Of a stretch of 64,000 nucleotides of DNA, positions 17,727 through 29,370 are shown piece by piece; position 1 is the first letter of the stretch; each line of letters starts with the position of its first letter. The notes under the pieces are model-generated. The model saw only the letters and a program-made list of their open reading frames with translations, had not been told where the DNA came from and did not search any database. The stretch is from Pseudomonas matsuisoli (GTDB lineage Bacteria; Pseudomonadota; Gammaproteobacteria; Pseudomonadales; Pseudomonadaceae). Location of the stretch: NCBI RefSeq assembly GCF_014647635.1, contig NZ_BMPO01000006.1, forward strand, positions 21,583-85,582, read 5' to 3'. Made by a program: the position numbers and the translations under genes.

Positions 17727-19835
17727 TTAGGCGCCCGAATTTTCCGCTGCAGCGACGTCCTTGATGGAAAGCTTGATGCGACCGCGGTTGTCCACGTCCA
17801 GTACCAATACCTTCACTTCTTCGCCTTCCTTCAGCACGTCGGTGACTTTCTCGATCCGCTGATCGCTGATCTGAGAAATGTGCACCAAGCCATCTTTGCC
17901 CGGCAGAATGTTCACGAAGGCGCCGAAGTCGACAATACGCTCAACCTTGCCCACGTAAATCTTGCCGATTTCCGCCTCAGCTGTGATGCCCAGCACGCGC
18001 TGCTTGGCCGCTTCAGCTGCTTCTTTGGTTTCGCCGAAGATCTTGATGGAACCATCGTCTTCGATGTCGATGGACGCTTTGGTCTCTTCGCAGATCGAAC
18101 GAATGGTCGCGCCACCTTTACCGATGACGTCACGAATCTTGTCTTGATCGATCTTCATCGAAATCATGGTCGGTGCATTGGCGGACAGTTCGCTACGCGA
18201 CGTCGCAATGACCTGGTTCATCTGGCCAAGGATGTTCAGGCGCGCTTCCAGCGCCTGACCCAGCGCGATTTCCATGATCTCTTCGGTGATGCCCTGGATC
18301 TTGATGTCCATCTGCAGAGCGGTAACGCCTTTCGCGGTACCGGCAACCTTGAAGTCCATGTCGCCGAGGTGGTCTTCGTCACCGAGGATGTCGGTCAGGA
18401 CTGCAAATTTCTCGCCTTCCTTAACCAGGCCCATGGCGATACCGGCAACCGGCGCCTTCATCGGCACGCCCGCGTCCATCAGTGCCAGCGAAGCACCGCA
18501 CACAGATGCCATGGAGCTGGAGCCGTTGGATTCGGTGATCTCGGAAACCACACGAATGGTGTACGGGAATTCGTCAGCGCTCGGCAGCATGGCGGCGACG
18601 CCACGACGCGCCAGACGGCCGTGACCGATTTCGCGGCGCCCCGTAGCACCCATACGACCGCACTCGCCTACCGAGTAGGGAGGGAAGTTGTAGTGCAGCA
18701 TGAAGGGGTCTTTCTTCTCGCCTTCGAGCGTGTCGAGCAGCTGTGCATCACGCGCCGTACCAAGGGTGGCAACGACCAGCGCCTGCGTTTCGCCACGCGT
18801 GAACAGTGCCGAGCCATGGGTCTTGCCAAGTACGCCGACTTCGATGTTCAGCGGGCGAACGGTACGGGTGTCACGACCATCGATACGCGGCATACCGTTG
18901 ACGATGTTCTCGCGAACGGTGCGGTATTCCAGCAGGCCGAACGCATCCTTGACCGCGCCAGCCGAAGGCTGACCTTCTTCATCACCGGAGAAACGTGCGA
19001 CGACCTGATCACGCAACTCGCCCAGACGCGCGTAGCGGTCCTGCTTGATGGTGATGGTGTAGGCCTCGGAGATCGCAGCGCCGAACTCGCCCTTGATGGC
19101 GGTCAGCAGTGCAGTGTCTTCTGCGGCAGGCGCCCAGTCCCAAGTCGGCTTGCCGGCTTCTGCGGCGAATTCCTTGATCGCGCTGATGACGGCCTGGAAC
19201 TCCTGGTGAGCGAACAACACGCCGCCCAGCATTTGATCTTCAGTCAGCTCTTGCGCTTCCGACTCGACCATCAGCACCGCTTCTTCGGTACCGGCAACGA
19301 CCATGTCCAGGCTCGAAGCCTTGAGCTGCTCGTACGTCGGATTCAGCAGATAGCCGGTGCTTTCGTGGAAACCAACGCGCGCAGCGCCGATGGGGCCATC
19401 GAATGGGATGCCGGATATGGCCAGTGCCGCGGAGGTACCGATCATGGCAGCAACGTCCGGATCGGTTTTCTTGCTCGTGGAAACCACGGTGCAGATGACC
19501 TGGACTTCGTTGAAGAAGCCTTCAGGGAAAAGCGGACGGATCGGGCGGTCGATCAGGCGAGAAGTGAGGGTTTCCTTCTCAGAAGGACGCGCTTCGCGCT
19601 TAAAGAAACCGCCTGGAATCTTGCCAGCTGCGTACGTTTTTTCCTGGTAGTGGACCGAGAGGGGGAAGAAGCCCTTGGTTGGATCAGCGGACTTGGCGCC
19701 GACCACGGTAACGAGGACGGTCACGTCGTCATCGACGCTGACCAGCACGGCACCAGAAGCCTGACGCGCGACGCGGCCAGTTTCCAGCGTGACGGTCGAC
19801 TGACCGAATTGGAATTTCTTGATTACCGGATTCAC
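17727..19835 (-). CDS. pnp: Polyribonucleotide nucleotidyltransferase (PNPase)
   Basis: Phosphorolytic 3'-5' exoribonuclease, a degradosome component; opposes PcnB by removing tails. The protein has 702 aa. It contains two RNase PH-like domains (about 1-220 and 310-540), a KH domain with the motif [12 protein letters not shown] near 565, and an S1 domain at about 620-690 ([30 protein letters not shown]). The start is GTG at 19835 with AAGGA seven bases before. It is transcribed with rpsO upstream, as in other gammaproteobacteria; the hairpin between them is a likely terminator and/or RNase III target. A small open frame ends within the start codon. Confidence 0.97.
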   Translation of the reverse strand: MNPVIKKFQFGQSTVTLETGRVARQASGAVLVSVDDDVTVLVTVVGAKSADPTKGFFPLSVHYQEKTYAAGKIPGGFFKREARPSEKETLTSRLIDRPIRPLFPEGFFNEVQVICTVVSTSKKTDPDVAAMIGTSAALAISGIPFDGPIGAARVGFHESTGYLLNPTYEQLKASSLDMVVAGTEEAVLMVESEAQELTEDQMLGGVLFAHQEFQAVISAIKEFAAEAGKPTWDWAPAAEDTALLTAIKGEFGAAISEAYTITIKQDRYARLGELRDQVVARFSGDEEGQPSAGAVKDAFGLLEYRTVRENIVNGMPRIDGRDTRTVRPLNIEVGVLGKTHGSALFTRGETQALVVATLGTARDAQLLDTLEGEKKDPFMLHYNFPPYSVGECGRMGATGRREIGHGRLARRGVAAMLPSADEFPYTIRVVSEITESNGSSSMASVCGASLALMDAGVPMKAPVAGIAMGLVKEGEKFAVLTDILGDEDHLGDMDFKVAGTAKGVTALQMDIKIQGITEEIMEIALGQALEARLNILGQMNQVIATSRSELSANAPTMISMKIDQDKIRDVIGKGGATIRSICEETKASIDIEDDGSIKIFGETKEAAEAAKQRVLGITAEAEIGKIYVGKVERIVDFGAFVNILPGKDGLVHISQISDQRIEKVTDVLKEGEEVKVLVLDVDNRGRIKLSIKDVAAAENSGA

Positions 19836-19948
19836 GGATATTCCTTCTCTTTGTTGCCTTTGGGGAAATAGGTGGAAAGCTCGGGAGTCGGACCCGACGC
19901 ATTCCGCTGATGATCACGACCTACTTTGCAGCATTCTGCACAGGTCAT
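19832..19948 (-). CDS. Candidate 38-aa leader peptide before pnp
   Basis: ATG at 19948 with a good Shine-Dalgarno (AAAGAGGTG, six bases away) opens a 38-codon frame. Its TGA overlaps the pnp start as GTGA. The N-terminus is cysteine-rich ([10 protein letters not shown]). The arrangement is that of a translationally coupled leader peptide. No similarity was recognised; it could be chance. Confidence 0.35.
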   Translation of the reverse strand: MTCAECCKVGRDHQRNASGPTPELSTYFPKGNKEKEYP

Positions 19949-19978
19949 CGTGAACACCTCTTTAAGAATCGAAAACGG

Positions 19979-20023
19979 AAAAAAAGAAGCTGGAAGCAAG
20001 AGCGATCTCCTACTTCCAGCTTC
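19979..20023 (-). terminator. Hairpin between rpsO and pnp
   Basis: GAAGCTGGAAG (19986-19996) pairs with CTTCCAGCTTC (20013-20023), loop 16 bases. On the minus strand it is followed by a run of T. Either a partial terminator for rpsO or, as in E. coli rpsO-pnp, an RNase III processing region. Confidence 0.75.
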
Positions 20024-20051
20024 CATTTCCCGCTTCGGACTCTAGCGCGTC

Positions 20052-20321
20052 TTAGCGACGCAGACCCAGACGACCGATCAGGGTGCTGTAACGCGTGGTG
20101 TCCTTACCCTTCAGGTAGTCCAGCAGCTTACGACGCTGGTTTACCATACGGATCAGACCGCGGCGGGAGTGGTGGTCCTTGCCGTTGGCCTTGAAGTGAC
20201 CTTGCAGCTTGTTGATGTTGAAGGTCAACAGTGCAACTTGCACTTCAGGAGAACCGGTGTCGCCTTCAGCTTGCTTGTAGTCGTTAACGATCTGGGCTTT
20301 TTCTTCAACGCTCAGTGCCAT
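20052..20321 (-). CDS. rpsO: 30S ribosomal protein S15
   Basis: Binds 16S rRNA in the platform of the small subunit. The protein has 89 aa, normal length, with family stretches [14 protein letters not shown] and [27 protein letters not shown] lies seven bases before the ATG. It lies between truB and pnp, the usual order, with 115 bases before it that probably hold an own promoter and leader. Confidence 0.98.
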   Translation of the reverse strand: MALSVEEKAQIVNDYKQAEGDTGSPEVQVALLTFNINKLQGHFKANGKDHHSRRGLIRMVNQRRKLLDYLKGKDTTRYSTLIGRLGLRR

Positions 20322-20436
20322 GGTGGGCTCCTTGAGTGAACAGGCCGGGACAAATCCCGTGTTTTAAAAGGAGGTATGACCGTGCCTGCTGACAGCCACC
20401 CTCGTTACAGCCGAATCAAGTGAATCCAGGACTCAC

Positions 20437-21354
20437 TCATTCCGACCGAATCAGTCGACGCGGAGCGATCTGCCCGTCGTCATCCACCTCACCGATACCG
20501 ATAAAGCGGTTCGTATGATCCTGAACGCGCACCTTGCCGAACTTGGGCGCGTTTGGTGCCCGTACCGGCTGGCCGTGTAGCCAATAATACGCGCTATGCT
20601 CGGACAGCTGGACCAGCGGCCAATGTTCCAAACCACTGTCCACAGGAAGCAGGAAACGATCGAGCGCTTCATTGCCACCTTGAGCGTGCGCTTCTTCGAG
20701 CTCCTCGAGGCTAATGGCCTGCACGAGCCCGAAAGGACCTGCCTGGGTCCGACGCAACGCCGCAACATGCGCACCGCATCCCAGCAACTGTCCAATATCT
20801 TCGACCAACGTACGCACGTAGGTGCCTTTGCTACACGAAACTGCCAGGCGCGCATCGTCGCCTTCGAGGCCGAGCAATTCCAGGCGCGCAATATTAACAG
20901 AACGCGGCTCGCGCTCCACTACTTCTCCCGCACGCGCCAATTTGTAAAGCGGTTGGCCGTCGCGCTTGAGCGCCGAATACATGGGCGGAATTTGCTGAAT
21001 GTCACCGTGAAACCGCGGTAGAACATCAGTGATGGCCTCGGCGCTGGTCTCCACCGGCTTGCGTTCGAGAACGTCCCCTTCCGCATCACCTGTGGTCGTA
21101 GTGACGCCCAGGCGCATGATCGTTTCGTAACCCTTGTCAGCGTCAAGCAGGTACTGCGAAAACTTCGTCGCTTCGCCGAAGCAAAGCGGCAATACGCCAG
21201 TGGCGAGGGGGTCGAGGCTACCTGTATGCCCCGCTTTTTCCGCGTTCAGCAACCAGCGAACCTTTTGCAGTGCGGCGTTCGAAGAAAAGCCCTTAGGCTT
21301 GTCCAGCACCAGAATTCCGTCGACTTTGCGTCTGATTCGTTTAACTTGGGCCAC
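20437..21354 (-). CDS. truB: tRNA pseudouridine(55) synthase
   Basis: Makes pseudouridine 55 in the T loop of tRNAs. About 305 aa from GTG at 21354, which restores the N-terminus [10 protein letters not shown] and lies two bases after the rbfA stop; a TTG at 21360 is an alternative. Motif [19 protein letters not shown] carries the catalytic Asp (about residue 48). Further motifs are [13 protein letters not shown] and the C-terminal PUA-like part. It is part of the nusA-infB-rbfA-truB-rpsO-pnp group. Confidence 0.96.
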   Translation of the reverse strand: MAQVKRIRRKVDGILVLDKPKGFSSNAALQKVRWLLNAEKAGHTGSLDPLATGVLPLCFGEATKFSQYLLDADKGYETIMRLGVTTTTGDAEGDVLERKPVETSAEAITDVLPRFHGDIQQIPPMYSALKRDGQPLYKLARAGEVVEREPRSVNIARLELLGLEGDDARLAVSCSKGTYVRTLVEDIGQLLGCGAHVAALRRTQAGPFGLVQAISLEELEEAHAQGGNEALDRFLLPVDSGLEHWPLVQLSEHSAYYWLHGQPVRAPNAPKFGKVRVQDHTNRFIGIGEVDDDGQIAPRRLIRSE

Positions 21355-21356
21355 GC

Positions 21357-21731
21357 TCAATCCTCGTGCTTGCGATCTTCGGTGACCGCCCGCTCGATGA
21401 GCGCAGACAGTTCGGCGCCTCGCCGAATGCTTGCGTCATAAACGAACTGCAGCTGCGGCACGGTTCGCAGCTTCATGGCTTTGCCCAATTGCATACGCAA
21501 GAAGCCAGCCGCTTCCTTGAGGATGTCGAGGTTCTGCTTGATCTCGTCCGGGGAATCCTTCCCCATTACCGTGGTATAGACGCGGGCATGTGAGAGGTCC
21601 CGCGTGACGTCAACCGCGGTGATGGTCACGAGCCCGAGACGCGGGTCCTTGATTTCACGCTGGATCAGCAGTGCCAGCTCGCGCTGCATCTGATCGCCGA
21701 TACGTTGTGTACGACTGTATTGCTTGGCCAT
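21357..21731 (-). CDS. rbfA: Ribosome-binding factor A
   Basis: Assembly factor that binds immature 30S subunits and supports 16S processing in the cold. The protein has 124 aa with one KH-like domain. Features are [43 protein letters not shown], and [13 protein letters not shown] followed by a helix. It precedes truB with only two bases between, so the two are very likely cotranslated. Confidence 0.96.
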   Translation of the reverse strand: MAKQYSRTQRIGDQMQRELALLIQREIKDPRLGLVTITAVDVTRDLSHARVYTTVMGKDSPDEIKQNLDILKEAAGFLRMQLGKAMKLRTVPQLQFVYDASIRRGAELSALIERAVTEDRKHED

Positions 21732-21839
21732 AGATACCGCCTTGGGCTGCCGGCCGCAGCCATTGATTCACATGCCACAAAGAGAAACGGCAAGCACCCG
21801 ACAGAGTCCGGGGCTTGCCGTTCAGCCTTGCGATACCGC

Positions 21840-24401
21840 TTAGAGCGTACGCGCGACCTGTACCTTCTCGAAAACTTCGATCTTGTCGCCGGCCTTGACG
21901 TCGTTGTAGCTCTTCACGCCGATACCGCACTCCATGCCGTTACGCACTTCAGCGACGTCGTCTTTGAAGCGACGCAGGGATTCCAGTTCGCCTTCGAAGA
22001 TAACGACATCGTCGCGAAGAACACGGATCGGACGGTTACGGAAGACCGTACCTTCGATGACCATGCAACCGGCGATCGCACCGAATTTCGGCGAGCGGAA
22101 CACATCGCGTACTTCGGCAACACCAAGGATATTCTCCCGGACGTCGCTGCCCAACATACCGGACAACGCTTTCTTGACGTCTTCGATGATGTCGTAGATG
22201 ACGTTGTAGTAACGCAAGTCCAAGCCTTCCTGCTCGACGATCTTGCGCGCACCGGCATCGGCCCGCACGTTGAAGCCGAACACGACTGCATTGGACGCCA
22301 GTGCGAGATTGGCATCGCTCTCGGTGATACCACCAACACCGCCACCCACTACGCGAACCTGTACTTCTTCGTTGCCCAGGTCAGCCAGTGCACCTTGCAG
22401 CGCTTCCAACGAACCGCGGACATCGGACTTGAGTACGATGTTGAGCGTCTTGACCTCGTCCTGTCCCATGCTCTCGAAGATGTTCTCGAGTTTGGCGGAA
22501 TGCTGACGAGCCAGCTTGACCTCGCGGAACTTGCCCTGACGGAACAAAGCCACTTCGCGTGCTTTCTTCTCGTCGGCAACGACGGTCATTTCATCGCCAG
22601 CGTCCGGCGTGCCATCCAGGCCAAGGATCTCGACCGGGATCGACGGGCCGGCTTCCTTAACAGGCTTACCGTTTTCGTCGAGCATTGCGCGAACGCGGCC
22701 GTAGTTGACGCCGACCAGGACCATGTCGCCTTGGCGCAGCGTACCGTCCTGAACCAAGACCGTCGCGACAGGGCCACGACCTTTGTCGAGACGAGATTCA
22801 ACGACCACGCCGCGTCCAGGTGCCTCAGGACGTGCAGTCAGCTCGAGTACTTCAGCTTGCAGGAGGACGGCTTCGAGCAGCTCATCCACGCCGGTACCTG
22901 CTTTCGCGGAAACCGGTACGAACTGCGTATCACCGCCCCACTCTTCCGGAATCACGTCACGGCCCGCAAGGTCATTCTTGATGCGGTCGAGATCAGCTTC
23001 CGGCTTATCGATCTTGTTGACCGCAACCACGATAGGCACACCAGCAGCCTTGGCATGCTGTACGGCTTCTTCGGTCTGCGGCATGACGCCATCGTCTGCG
23101 GCAACGACCAGGATCACGATATCGGTCGCCTTCGCACCCCGTGCACGCATTGCCGTAAACGCAGCGTGGCCGGGGGTATCGAGGAACGTCACCATCCCAC
23201 GATCGGTTTGTACGTGATAGGCACCGATGTGCTGCGTGATCCCGCCTGCTTCGCCAGCAGCGACTTTCGCGCGACGGATATAGTCGAGCAGCGACGTCTT
23301 ACCGTGGTCGACGTGACCCATGACGGTCACGACTGGCGCACGATGGATCGCCTCGCCTTCGTACTTGAGCGACTCGGCAAGCTGTTCTTCGAGCGCATTC
23401 TCGCTGACCAACTTGACCTTGTGCCCCAGCTCTTCGGCGATGAGTTGCGCCGTTTCCCGATCGAGCACCTGGTTGATGGTGACGGGTGTCCCCATCTTGA
23501 ACATGAACTTGACGACTTCCGCGCCCTTAATGGACATCTGGGCGGCAAGTTCTGCCACGGTGATGGTTTCACCGATATTGACTTCGCGAACGATCGGACC
23601 AGTCGGGCTCTGGAAGCCATGCTGGTTACGTTTCTTGAGCTTCGCCTTTCCGCGCCCACCACGACGACCGAAGCCTTCGCGATCGTCGTCACCCGACGTG
23701 GTGCGAGGACCTACGCGAGAGGTCATGCCCTTGTCCTTCAAGGAAGGCCGGTGCTGAGCATGCTTGCGATCGCGACGGTCATCGTCATCACGCGTTTTCT
23801 CGACGCGCCGTGGCGGCTCATCTTTCTTGCGCTCAGGCGCAGGGCTAGCGACCGGAGCCACGTCGGCTACAGGCGCTGCAGTCGGCGCAACGGGCACATC
23901 TTGTTCGACCGATGGACTCTGATCGGCCGCACTTGCGGTCGATGCAGCCGTCGCTTGAACGGCTTTCGCTGCCTCAGCTTCCGCTTTCTTGCGACGCGCC
24001 TCTTCTTCTGCAGCTATACGCTTGGCTTCCGCGTCGATCGTCGAACGAGACGCTTCCTCGGCGGCGCGCTGCTCTTCCAGTTCGCGCTGCTTTTCAGCCT
24101 CGAGTTCGTCGGGGCTGCGCTTGACGTAGGTCTTTTTCTTCCGGACTTCGACATTGATCGTCTTGCTGCCGGCAACACGCAACGTAGTGGTGGTTTTGCG
24201 CTGCAACGTAATCTTGCGCGGCTCTTCCACACGCTCTCCATGGCTACCTTTGAGGTGAGCCAGAAGCGCTTGTTTCTCGTTGTCGGTTACCACCTGATCA
24301 GCTTTGGTGTGCGGCAGTCCCGCCTCGCGCATCTGTAGCAGCAGGCGTTCCACCGGCGTATCGACCACACTGGCCAGTTCTTTCACCGTGACTTGCGTCA
24401 T
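21840..24401 (-). CDS. infB: Translation initiation factor IF-2
   Basis: GTPase that brings fMet-tRNA to the 30S subunit and drives subunit joining; the matching initiator tRNA gene is encoded in the same cluster at 26542-26618. The protein has 853 aa. The N-terminal IF2N domain is followed by a long charged, alanine/glutamate-rich linker (about 95-270) and a second IF2N-like part. The G domain has [11 protein letters not shown] (G1), DTPGHAAF (G3) and NKIDKP (G4). Domains II-IV follow. A strong Shine-Dalgarno GGAGAGGA precedes the ATG. It lies 27 bases after nusA. Confidence 0.98.
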   Translation of the reverse strand: MTQVTVKELASVVDTPVERLLLQMREAGLPHTKADQVVTDNEKQALLAHLKGSHGERVEEPRKITLQRKTTTTLRVAGSKTINVEVRKKKTYVKRSPDELEAEKQRELEEQRAAEEASRSTIDAEAKRIAAEEEARRKKAEAEAAKAVQATAASTASAADQSPSVEQDVPVAPTAAPVADVAPVASPAPERKKDEPPRRVEKTRDDDDRRDRKHAQHRPSLKDKGMTSRVGPRTTSGDDDREGFGRRGGRGKAKLKKRNQHGFQSPTGPIVREVNIGETITVAELAAQMSIKGAEVVKFMFKMGTPVTINQVLDRETAQLIAEELGHKVKLVSENALEEQLAESLKYEGEAIHRAPVVTVMGHVDHGKTSLLDYIRRAKVAAGEAGGITQHIGAYHVQTDRGMVTFLDTPGHAAFTAMRARGAKATDIVILVVAADDGVMPQTEEAVQHAKAAGVPIVVAVNKIDKPEADLDRIKNDLAGRDVIPEEWGGDTQFVPVSAKAGTGVDELLEAVLLQAEVLELTARPEAPGRGVVVESRLDKGRGPVATVLVQDGTLRQGDMVLVGVNYGRVRAMLDENGKPVKEAGPSIPVEILGLDGTPDAGDEMTVVADEKKAREVALFRQGKFREVKLARQHSAKLENIFESMGQDEVKTLNIVLKSDVRGSLEALQGALADLGNEEVQVRVVGGGVGGITESDANLALASNAVVFGFNVRADAGARKIVEQEGLDLRYYNVIYDIIEDVKKALSGMLGSDVRENILGVAEVRDVFRSPKFGAIAGCMVIEGTVFRNRPIRVLRDDVVIFEGELESLRRFKDDVAEVRNGMECGIGVKSYNDVKAGDKIEVFEKVQVARTL

Positions 24402-24428
24402 GCATTCCTCTCCTCAGGCCGCAACTTC

Positions 24429-25910
24429 TTACTCGAACCAATGGGCTCGGGCGGCCATGATCAATTTGCCAGCACGCTCTTCAGTCATGCCTTTGATCTC
24501 GAGCAGGTCGTCGATCGACTGCTCTGCCAGGTCTTCTCGGGTAATAACGCCGCGCATAGCGAGTTCGAGAGCGAGGTCTTTTTCCATGCCCTCGAGCTCG
24601 ACAAGATCGTCCGCAGGTTGAGCGTCAGCGAGCTTTTCTTCAGTGGCGATTGCTTTGGTCAGCAACCGATCTTTAGCGCGGGAGCGCAGCTCATTGACGA
24701 TCTCTTCGTCAAACCCGTCTATGTTGAGCATTTCCTCCATTGGCACGTAGGCAATCTCTTCGAGGCTGGTAAAGCCTTCCTCGACCAGAACCTGTGCCAA
24801 CTCTTCATCGACCTCGAGCTCATCGATGAATGTCTGAAGGATGTCACCCGTTTCAGCTTGCTGTTTTGCCTGAATGTCCTTCTCGGTCATCACGTTGAGC
24901 GTCCAACCGGTCAGCTGGCTCGCCAAGCGGACGTTCTGACCGCCCCGGCCAATGGCCTGAGCGAGGTTGTCCTCGCCAACAGCAATGTCCATCGCGTGAG
25001 CATCCTCGTCGACGATAATCGCGACAACTTCAGCAGGCGCCATCGCGTTGATCACGAACTGTGCGACGTTGTCGTCCCAGAGAACGATATCGACACGCTC
25101 ACCACCTAGCTCGCCGGATACTGCCTGGACGCGTGATCCGCGCATACCGATGCAGGCACCTTGAGGGTCGATGCGCTTGTCTTTCGAGCGCACGGCGATC
25201 TTGGCGCGCGATCCCGGATCACGCGAGGCCGCCATGACCTCGATCAGGCCTTCCGCGATTTCAGGCACTTCGATCCGGAACAGCTCGATCAGCATTTCCG
25301 GCGCGGTGCGCGACAGAATGAGCTGTGGCCCACGGTTTTCAGTACGAATTTCCTTGAGCAGCGCCCTCAGGCGCGCGCCGACCCGAAATGTTTCGCGCGG
25401 GATGATCTGGTCGCGAGCCAACAGCGCTTCCGCGTTATTGCCAAGATCGACGATCACGTTGTCGCGAGTCACTTTCTTCACGGTGCCGAAAATGATGTCG
25501 CCCAGCTTGTTGCGGTAGGCTTCGACCACTTGGGCGCGCTCGGCTTCGCGCACTTTCTGCACGATGACTTGCTTGGCCGTTTGCGCGGCGATACGACCGA
25601 ACTCGATCGACTCGATCTTTTCTTCGATTACGTCACCGGCTTTGGCGCCTGGCTTTTGCTCCTGAACGTCTTCTACCGTCAACTCGGAAGCTGGATTCTG
25701 GAAATCTTCGTCTTCAACGATGTTCCAGACGCGATACGTATCGTAATTACCGGTGATACGGTTTATCTCGACCCGAAGCTCGACTTCGTCGTCGTAACGT
25801 TTTTTTGTGGCGGTCGCTAACGCCAGTTCCAGCGCTTCAAAAATAACGCCAGCCGGTACACCCTTTTCATTGGAGACCGATTCAACAACCAGCAGTACTT
25901 CTTTACTCAT
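24429..25910 (-). CDS. nusA: Transcription termination/antitermination factor NusA
   Basis: RNA-polymerase-binding factor for pausing, termination and rRNA antitermination. The protein has 493 aa. It has an N-terminal polymerase-binding domain (about 1-125), S1 (about 135-200, [16 protein letters not shown]), KH1 and KH2 (about 230-345, with [15 protein letters not shown] and [13 protein letters not shown]), and two acidic C-terminal repeats (about 365-490) of the proteobacterial type. It lies between rimP and infB as usual. Confidence 0.98.
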   Translation of the reverse strand: MSKEVLLVVESVSNEKGVPAGVIFEALELALATATKKRYDDEVELRVEINRITGNYDTYRVWNIVEDEDFQNPASELTVEDVQEQKPGAKAGDVIEEKIESIEFGRIAAQTAKQVIVQKVREAERAQVVEAYRNKLGDIIFGTVKKVTRDNVIVDLGNNAEALLARDQIIPRETFRVGARLRALLKEIRTENRGPQLILSRTAPEMLIELFRIEVPEIAEGLIEVMAASRDPGSRAKIAVRSKDKRIDPQGACIGMRGSRVQAVSGELGGERVDIVLWDDNVAQFVINAMAPAEVVAIIVDEDAHAMDIAVGEDNLAQAIGRGGQNVRLASQLTGWTLNVMTEKDIQAKQQAETGDILQTFIDELEVDEELAQVLVEEGFTSLEEIAYVPMEEMLNIDGFDEEIVNELRSRAKDRLLTKAIATEEKLADAQPADDLVELEGMEKDLALELAMRGVITREDLAEQSIDDLLEIKGMTEERAGKLIMAARAHWFE

Positions 25911-25955
25911 GTACGCCTCGCCTTTCGCAATCCATTTGGCCCGCGGACCCGTGGC

Positions 25956-26414
25956 TCAATCAAAACGGGGAATGATATTGGCCTTGTCGATCAGATCGAT
26001 CGGTAGCAGATATTCGTGTTCCTCTACACGAATAACGACATCCTGATCCTCAACGCCCTGAAGAAGACCCTGGAAATTGCGTCGACCCTCAAAAGGAGCG
26101 CGCAGTTTGATCTTCACTTGTTCACCAACATGGGCCGCATACTGTTCGACGGTAAACAGTGGCCGGTCCATACCCGGTGAAGAAACTTCTAGCGTGTACT
26201 CACTACTGATCGGATCCTCGACATCGAGTACACCGCTGATTTGACGACTCACTTTTTCGCAATCGTCAACGAGGATCCCATCGGGATGATCGATATAAAT
26301 ACGCAAAAGCGAGTGCCGGCCCTGGGAAATGAATTCGACTCCCCAGCATTGATAGCCAAGCGCTTCTACGACAGGGCCCAAAAGGGCCTGCAACTGTTCT
26401 AGCTTGCTCGACAC
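25956..26414 (-). CDS. rimP: Ribosome maturation factor RimP
   Basis: Cytoplasmic factor for late 30S maturation. The frame is open 17 codons further upstream, but GTG at 26414 gives the conserved start [12 protein letters not shown] and 152 aa, the family length, with AGAGGG as ribosome binding site. Family stretches are [32 protein letters not shown] and [15 protein letters not shown]. It begins the rimP-nusA-infB run, after the tRNA-fMet terminator. Confidence 0.95.
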   Translation of the reverse strand: MSSKLEQLQALLGPVVEALGYQCWGVEFISQGRHSLLRIYIDHPDGILVDDCEKVSRQISGVLDVEDPISSEYTLEVSSPGMDRPLFTVEQYAAHVGEQVKIKLRAPFEGRRNFQGLLQGVEDQDVVIRVEEHEYLLPIDLIDKANIIPRFD

Positions 26415-26510
26415 CTGAGCCCTCTCTTGCGTGCGATACAAATAAAAAATGGGCAACACGCCCATCCCTGATTACAGCCATATCGAAACGGCATGAACTG
26501 TCCAGCTAAT

Positions 26511-26532
26511 AAAAAGCCCCTGAACAGGGGCC
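26511..26532 (-). terminator. Terminator after tRNA-fMet
   Basis: GCCCCTG (26516-26522), loop AA, CAGGGGC (26525-26531). On the minus strand it is followed by TTTTTATTAG. It separates the tRNA from rimP. Confidence 0.88.
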
Positions 26533-26541
26533 TTTTATATG

Positions 26542-26618
<77 letters not shown>

Positions 26619-26675
26619 TCAAAGCTGGTGCCGGATTATAAGGCGTCACCGCGTGACGGGTCAACCTGACATCCG

Positions 26676-26702
26676 AAAACAAGAAAGCCCGCAAAGCGGG
26701 CC
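26676..26702 (-). terminator. Terminator after tRNA-Leu
   Basis: GCCCGC (26687-26692), AAA, GCGGGC (26696-26701). On the minus strand it is followed by TTTCTTGTTTT. It lies between the two tRNA genes. Confidence 0.8.
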
Positions 26703-26714
26703 GTCTTGTGTTTA

Positions 26715-26800
26715 TGGTACCGAGGAGGGGACTCGAACCCCTACAGCCTATGGCCACTACCACCTCAAGGTAGCGTGTCTACCAATTCCACCACCTCGGC
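26715..26800 (-). tRNA. tRNA-Leu (GAG)
   Basis: 86 nt including CCA, starting GCCGAGG and ending CCTCGGTACCA. The anticodon loop TTGAGGT gives GAG. The long variable arm is that of a class II tRNA. It lies eight bases after the secG stop, so it probably can be processed from the same transcript. Confidence 0.96.
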
Positions 26801-26808
26801 AAAACACC

Positions 26809-27192
26809 TTACTTCTGCTCTTGCACCCCAGGAACGTCGCCTGCTTCAGCAGGAGATTGAGGCTTTTCAAGAACAGGCACATCGTCGTTAGGAGCAGACT
26901 GCTGAGGTGCCTGAATGGCAGCCGGAGCAGGAAGACCTACACCACTAAGTGCTTCAGCCTTTTCTTTAGCAAAATACGCTAACCCAAGGCTGGTCAAGAA
27001 AAAAAGCGCGGCAAGTATACCAGTAAAACGACTCAGAAAGGTAGCAGAACCTTGTCCACCAAATACCGTTGCAGAACCACCTGCACCGAAAGACGCGCCC
27101 GCATCTGCGCCTTTACCTTGCTGAATTAACACCAGACCCACTACGGCCAGTGCTACCAACAAATGAACAACGATTACGATCGTCTCAACCAT
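26809..27192 (-). CDS. secG: Preprotein translocase subunit SecG
   Basis: Small subunit of the SecYEG channel in the inner membrane. The protein has 127 aa from ATG at 27192, which shares its A with the tpiA stop (TGATG); a GTG one codon upstream is less likely. Two membrane helices (about 3-22 and 52-70) surround a Gly-rich loop [20 protein letters not shown], the family hallmark. The C-terminal tail (about 75-127) is rich in Ala, Pro, Gln and Glu and poorly conserved. Confidence 0.95.
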   Translation of the reverse strand: MVETIVIVVHLLVALAVVGLVLIQQGKGADAGASFGAGGSATVFGGQGSATFLSRFTGILAALFFLTSLGLAYFAKEKAEALSGVGLPAPAAIQAPQQSAPNDDVPVLEKPQSPAEAGDVPGVQEQK

Positions 27193-27950
27193 CACTTACG
27201 TCCAGCGGCGCGGATAATCGCACCGAACTCATCCGCATTCAAGGAAGCCCCGCCTACGAGCGCACCATCAATATCCGGCATCTCGAAAAGCTCGGCCGCG
27301 TTGGCAGCTTTAACGCTACCGCCGTACAGCAGACGAATAGACGAGCCAATCTGGCCATCCTCACTCGACAGCTGATCGCGAATCGCCGCATGAACAGCCT
27401 GAGCCTGTTCTGGCGTCGCAGTAAGACCAGTGCCAATCGCCCAAACCGGCTCATACGCAATTACCGCCTGCGCAAAAGCACCAATACCCAACTCTCGAAT
27501 CACATTGCCCAACTGATCGGCAATGACCTCGAGCGTCTTACCCGCTTCGCGCTGTTCCAGGGTTTCCCCTACGCACAACACCGGGGTCAGTCCATAAGAC
27601 TGCGCCGCATAAAACTTGCGACTGATCACATGATCATCTTCCTGGAACAGCTGCCGACGCTCCGAATGGCCTACCAGCACCATCCGGCATTGCGAATCAG
27701 CGAGCTGCGCCGCGGATATTTCACCCGTGAACGCGCCTTGCTGCGCCTCGACCGAACAATTTTGAGCACCGACAAGCACTTGCACGCTCTCGATAGCAGA
27801 AATCACTCGCTCGATATGAAGCGCTACAGGGAGCACCGCAACATCAACACCTGGCACAACTTCAAGCTTTAGAAGCCCTTGCACCAACTCATCTACCGAT
27901 GCGCGAGTGCCGTGCATTTTCCAATTGCCTGCGACCAGTGGACGACGCAT
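27192..27950 (-). CDS. tpiA: Triose-phosphate isomerase
   Basis: Interconverts dihydroxyacetone phosphate and glyceraldehyde-3-phosphate. The protein has 252 aa. It shows GNWKMHG with the active-site Lys (about 12), VGHSERR with the catalytic His (about 94), [10 protein letters not shown] with the catalytic Glu (about 165), and phosphate-binding [11 protein letters not shown]. It lies between glmM and secG, as in other pseudomonads. Confidence 0.97.
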   Translation of the reverse strand: MRRPLVAGNWKMHGTRASVDELVQGLLKLEVVPGVDVAVLPVALHIERVISAIESVQVLVGAQNCSVEAQQGAFTGEISAAQLADSQCRMVLVGHSERRQLFQEDDHVISRKFYAAQSYGLTPVLCVGETLEQREAGKTLEVIADQLGNVIRELGIGAFAQAVIAYEPVWAIGTGLTATPEQAQAVHAAIRDQLSSEDGQIGSSIRLLYGGSVKAANAAELFEMPDIDGALVGGASLNADEFGAIIRAAGRK

Positions 27951-28016
27951 GCAGTGTCCTCATCGATCAAAGTGGGTGCGGATATTACCCAAGCCTTTTC
28001 AGGCTGACAAGCAAAA

Positions 28017-29354
28017 TCAAGCACATACCTCTTTAACGATGCCCGCCAGCTCCTCGGCGTAACCCCGCACGCGCGCTTCGTCGGAACCTTCGACCATCAC
28101 ACGCACCAGCGGCTCGGTACCGGATTTACGCAAAAGCACCCGGCCCTGCCCGCCCATCTGCGCGGTAACTCGGTCACACGCCTCTTTGACAGCCGGATGC
28201 TCTACCGGATCAACCCCCCCGGCGAAACGCACGTTCACCAACACCTGCGGCATCTTCCTGACCCCGCGACGTGCGGCTGCCAAGTGTTGCTTGCTGCGCT
28301 GCAACGCCATCAATACTTGAAGCGCCGCAACCGTGGCGTCGCCAGTTGTGACGTATTGCCCACAAACGATGTGCCCAGAGTTTTCGCCTCCTAGTCGCCA
28401 ATCATTTGCCTGCAGCTCGGCCATGACGTAGCGGTCACCGACCTTCGCCCGCACGAACGGAATATCCAGGTCCGCCAGCGCCAACTCGAGCCCCAGGTTG
28501 CTCATCAGGGTTCCGACGACGCCGCCCTGTAATTTTTGCCGCTGACTAAGATCGCGAGCAATAATGTAAAGCAGCTCGTCCCCGTCCACTGCGGCCCCCG
28601 TATGATCGACCATCAACACCCGATCACCATCGCCATCGAATGCGATACCCAGGTCAGCCGACTCCGCCACCACTGCAGCCTGTAAAGCCGCAAGATGGGT
28701 CGAGCCGCATTGATCGTTGATATTCAACCCGTCGGGCTGTGCAGCCAAGGTGACGACGCGTGCGCCCAACTCCTTGAAGACGTTTGGGGCAATCTTGTAA
28801 GTCGCACCATGCGCGCAATCGACGACTATTTTCAGGCCAGCGAAGCTCGTTCCGGCGGGGACCGTACTCTTGCAGAATTCGATGTAGCGGCCAGCGGCAT
28901 CGTTGATGCGCGACACCTTACCGAGCTTGACCGATTCGACGACGGTCATCGGCGCATCGATCAGCTCCTCGATCATTAGCTCAATCTCATCCGGAAGCTT
29001 AGTGCCCTGAGCCGAAAAGAACTTGATTCCGTTATCGTAGTGAGGATTGTGCGAAGCACTAATCACAATGCCCGCGTCCGCATGGAATGTGCGCGTGAGA
29101 TAAGCGATTGCTGGTGTTGGCATCGGCCCAAGCAGCATGACATCCGCCCCTGCCGCCGAGAGTCCCGCCTCCAAGGCAGACTCGAACATGTACCCAGAAA
29201 TACGCGTGTCCTTGCCGACTAATACACGGCATGCACCCTGCTTTCGGAAAGCCATACCCGCGGCCCAGCCAAGGCGGAGCATAAAGTCAGGCGTAATAGG
29301 AAACTGTCCGACGCGCCCACGAATGCCATCGGTACCGAAATATTTTCTACTCAT
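28017..29354 (-). CDS. glmM: Phosphoglucosamine mutase
   Basis: Converts glucosamine-6-phosphate to glucosamine-1-phosphate for UDP-GlcNAc, hence peptidoglycan and LPS. The protein has 445 aa. [10 protein letters not shown] is near the start, the active-site phosphoserine lies in [14 protein letters not shown] (about residue 101), the metal-binding loop is DGDGDR, and the sugar-phosphate site [15 protein letters not shown] is near the C-terminus. It follows folP by 16 bases. Confidence 0.97.
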   Translation of the reverse strand: MSRKYFGTDGIRGRVGQFPITPDFMLRLGWAAGMAFRKQGACRVLVGKDTRISGYMFESALEAGLSAAGADVMLLGPMPTPAIAYLTRTFHADAGIVISASHNPHYDNGIKFFSAQGTKLPDEIELMIEELIDAPMTVVESVKLGKVSRINDAAGRYIEFCKSTVPAGTSFAGLKIVVDCAHGATYKIAPNVFKELGARVVTLAAQPDGLNINDQCGSTHLAALQAAVVAESADLGIAFDGDGDRVLMVDHTGAAVDGDELLYIIARDLSQRQKLQGGVVGTLMSNLGLELALADLDIPFVRAKVGDRYVMAELQANDWRLGGENSGHIVCGQYVTTGDATVAALQVLMALQRSKQHLAAARRGVRKMPQVLVNVRFAGGVDPVEHPAVKEACDRVTAQMGGQGRVLLRKSGTEPLVRVMVEGSDEARVRGYAEELAGIVKEVCA

Positions 29355-29370
29355 TGGAGCTCCGAATCGC

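Noticed and set aside
17880..19871. A 663-codon open frame antisense to pnp
   Set aside because: Low-complexity His/Arg-rich translation from the reverse of a GC-rich, highly biased gene; PNPase on the other strand is certain.
21705..24338. An 877-codon open frame antisense to infB
   Set aside because: Antisense shadow of IF-2 with no recognisable domains.
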